NCBI GenBank assembly: GCA_003223255.1 | Contig: QHYJ01000340.1 | Location: 22,084-86,083, forward strand | Direction of reading: 5' to 3' | DNA length: 64,000 bases | DNA from: Acidobacteriota bacterium | GTDB taxonomy: Bacteria; Acidobacteriota; Terriglobia; Acidiferrales; UBA7541 | Shown: positions 63,424 to 64,000 of the stretch, in pieces | How the letters are laid out: each line of letters begins with the position of its first letter | How positions within the stretch are numbered: position 1 is the stretch's first letter | Notes under the pieces: generated by a model | Told to the model about the DNA's origin: nothing | Database searches by the model: none | The model's input: only the letters and a program-made list of their open reading frames with translations | Program-made: the position numbers and the translations under genes

Positions 63424-64000
63424 ATGTATTCGCGCGCTTACAAATCGGTCGTATCTGTCCCGCCGCTCTTGTGGGTGGCTGCGTTTCTTCTGCTTCCCTA
63501 TGCATTAATGTTTGCGCACAGCTTGTGGGCGGTGCGCGAGGGCATCATTGTTCATCACTGGAATTTAAACAACTACAAGACACTCTTCACCAATCCGGTC
63601 TACCTGGAAGTGCTTTCCCGCACACTGCGCATCGCCGCTTCCGTCACGATTTGCTCGATCTTGCTCGGCTACCCGCTCGCCTATTATTTGGCTTTTCATG
63701 CGGGCACACGCAAGGAGCTTCTCTATCAGCTCGTCATTGTGCCTCTCTGGGTCAGCTATCTCGTGCGTGGTTACGCCTGGAAAACCATTCTTGGCAGTGA
63801 CGGCGTGTTGAACGGTTTTCTGCAATATCTGCACCTCACCCACGAGCCGGTAGGCTTCTTCCTCTACAGTCCTTTCGCCGTCGTGCTCATGCTCACGCAT
63901 ATCTACACGCCGTTTGTTTTTCTGCCCATTTACGCCGCGCTCGAACACATTCCGCGGCCACTCCTCGAAGCCTCGCAAGATTTGGGCGCCGGCTCCCTTC
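63424..64000 (+). CDS. potB: Polyamine-type ABC transporter permease (partial)
   Basis: Starts at ATG 63424, 13 bases after the potA stop, and is open to the window edge (192 codons). Reads MYSRAYKSVVSVPPLLWVAA, then hydrophobic helices (LLGYPLAYYLAFHAG, LVIVPLWVSYLVRGYAWKTI, FAVVLMLTHIYTPFVFLPIY), the PotB/PotH layout. The last residues, LLEASQDLGAGS, begin the EAA loop that contacts PotA. A PotC gene should follow outside the window. Confidence 0.88.
   Translation, partial: MYSRAYKSVVSVPPLLWVAAFLLLPYALMFAHSLWAVREGIIVHHWNLNNYKTLFTNPVYLEVLSRTLRIAASVTICSILLGYPLAYYLAFHAGTRKELLYQLVIVPLWVSYLVRGYAWKTILGSDGVLNGFLQYLHLTHEPVGFFLYSPFAVVLMLTHIYTPFVFLPIYAALEHIPRPLLEASQDLGAGSL

Noticed and set aside
1-64000. 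tRNA, rRNA or CRISPR genes
   Set aside because: No T-loop/CCA-like arrangement, rRNA core sequence or regularly spaced direct repeats were seen. The CACAGAG repeats are short, irregular and lack spacers of constant length.

Overview
The window reads as a chromosomal segment of an Acidobacteriota-type bacterium. This is an inference from gene content: futalosine-pathway menaquinone genes, an Oar-like TonB receptor of about 1290 residues with a carboxypeptidase-like N-terminal domain, DUF2911, DinB and HEAT-repeat secreted proteins, and a high-GC, housekeeping-rich layout with short operons on both strands. No rRNA or tRNA gene, CRISPR array, prophage or intact insertion sequence was seen.

Layout. 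0-2.2 kb: the end of a UbiA-family prenyltransferase and mqnE, then a decayed patch with an HNH remnant and a 5'-truncated DUF486 gene. 2.2-14 kb: mostly single genes (OsmC, a K+ channel-like protein, a quinone reductase, a frameshifted chromate transporter, a GT2 synthase, a cytochrome c-like protein without its haem histidine, an epoxide hydrolase-like enzyme, an M24 peptidase fused to a SnoaL-like domain, EF-P with a terminator, and PurB). 14.2-18.2 kb: an ECF sigma / anti-sigma / two HEAT-protein operon whose sigma gene carries an in-frame stop. 18.3-19 kb: a small protein plus nucleotidyltransferase pair. 19-22.9 kb (minus strand): dapE-dapB-dapA-dapD behind what reads clearly as a lysine riboswitch. 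23-38.8 kb: metabolism, RNA modification and envelope genes (MBL hydrolase, SthA, ROK kinase, polysaccharide deacetylase, M16 protease, cysteine dioxygenase, RlmN, PgeF, AcpS, carbamoyltransferase, MtaB, GT2, GalE, a LuxR-type regulator). 39-42.5 kb: metH broken by a frameshift. 42.6-50.1 kb: a worn region with a truncated sugar transferase, a NusG-like gene, frameshifted DUF2911, membrane-protein, cupin and gabT genes, and a high density of short dispersed repeats.

48.5-64 kb forms a coherent amine or polyamine block. On the minus strand, in transcription order, lie an Oar-like outer-membrane receptor, a GSAM-like class III aminotransferase, an APC amino acid/amine permease, an aldehyde dehydrogenase and a frameshifted GABA-type aminotransferase. 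Divergent from these are a three-domain MerR-XRE-cupin regulator, an exported YtcJ-like amidohydrolase and a PotD-PotA-PotB polyamine-type ABC transporter that runs off the window. A plausible model is release of an amine by the amidohydrolase, import by Pot or the APC permease, then transamination and aldehyde oxidation, with the cupin regulator sensing the amine.

Six genes are split by frameshifts and all six have the same phase (one extra base modulo three). Either the assembly carries indel errors or this region is decaying. This should be settled on raw reads before any pseudogene call is believed.
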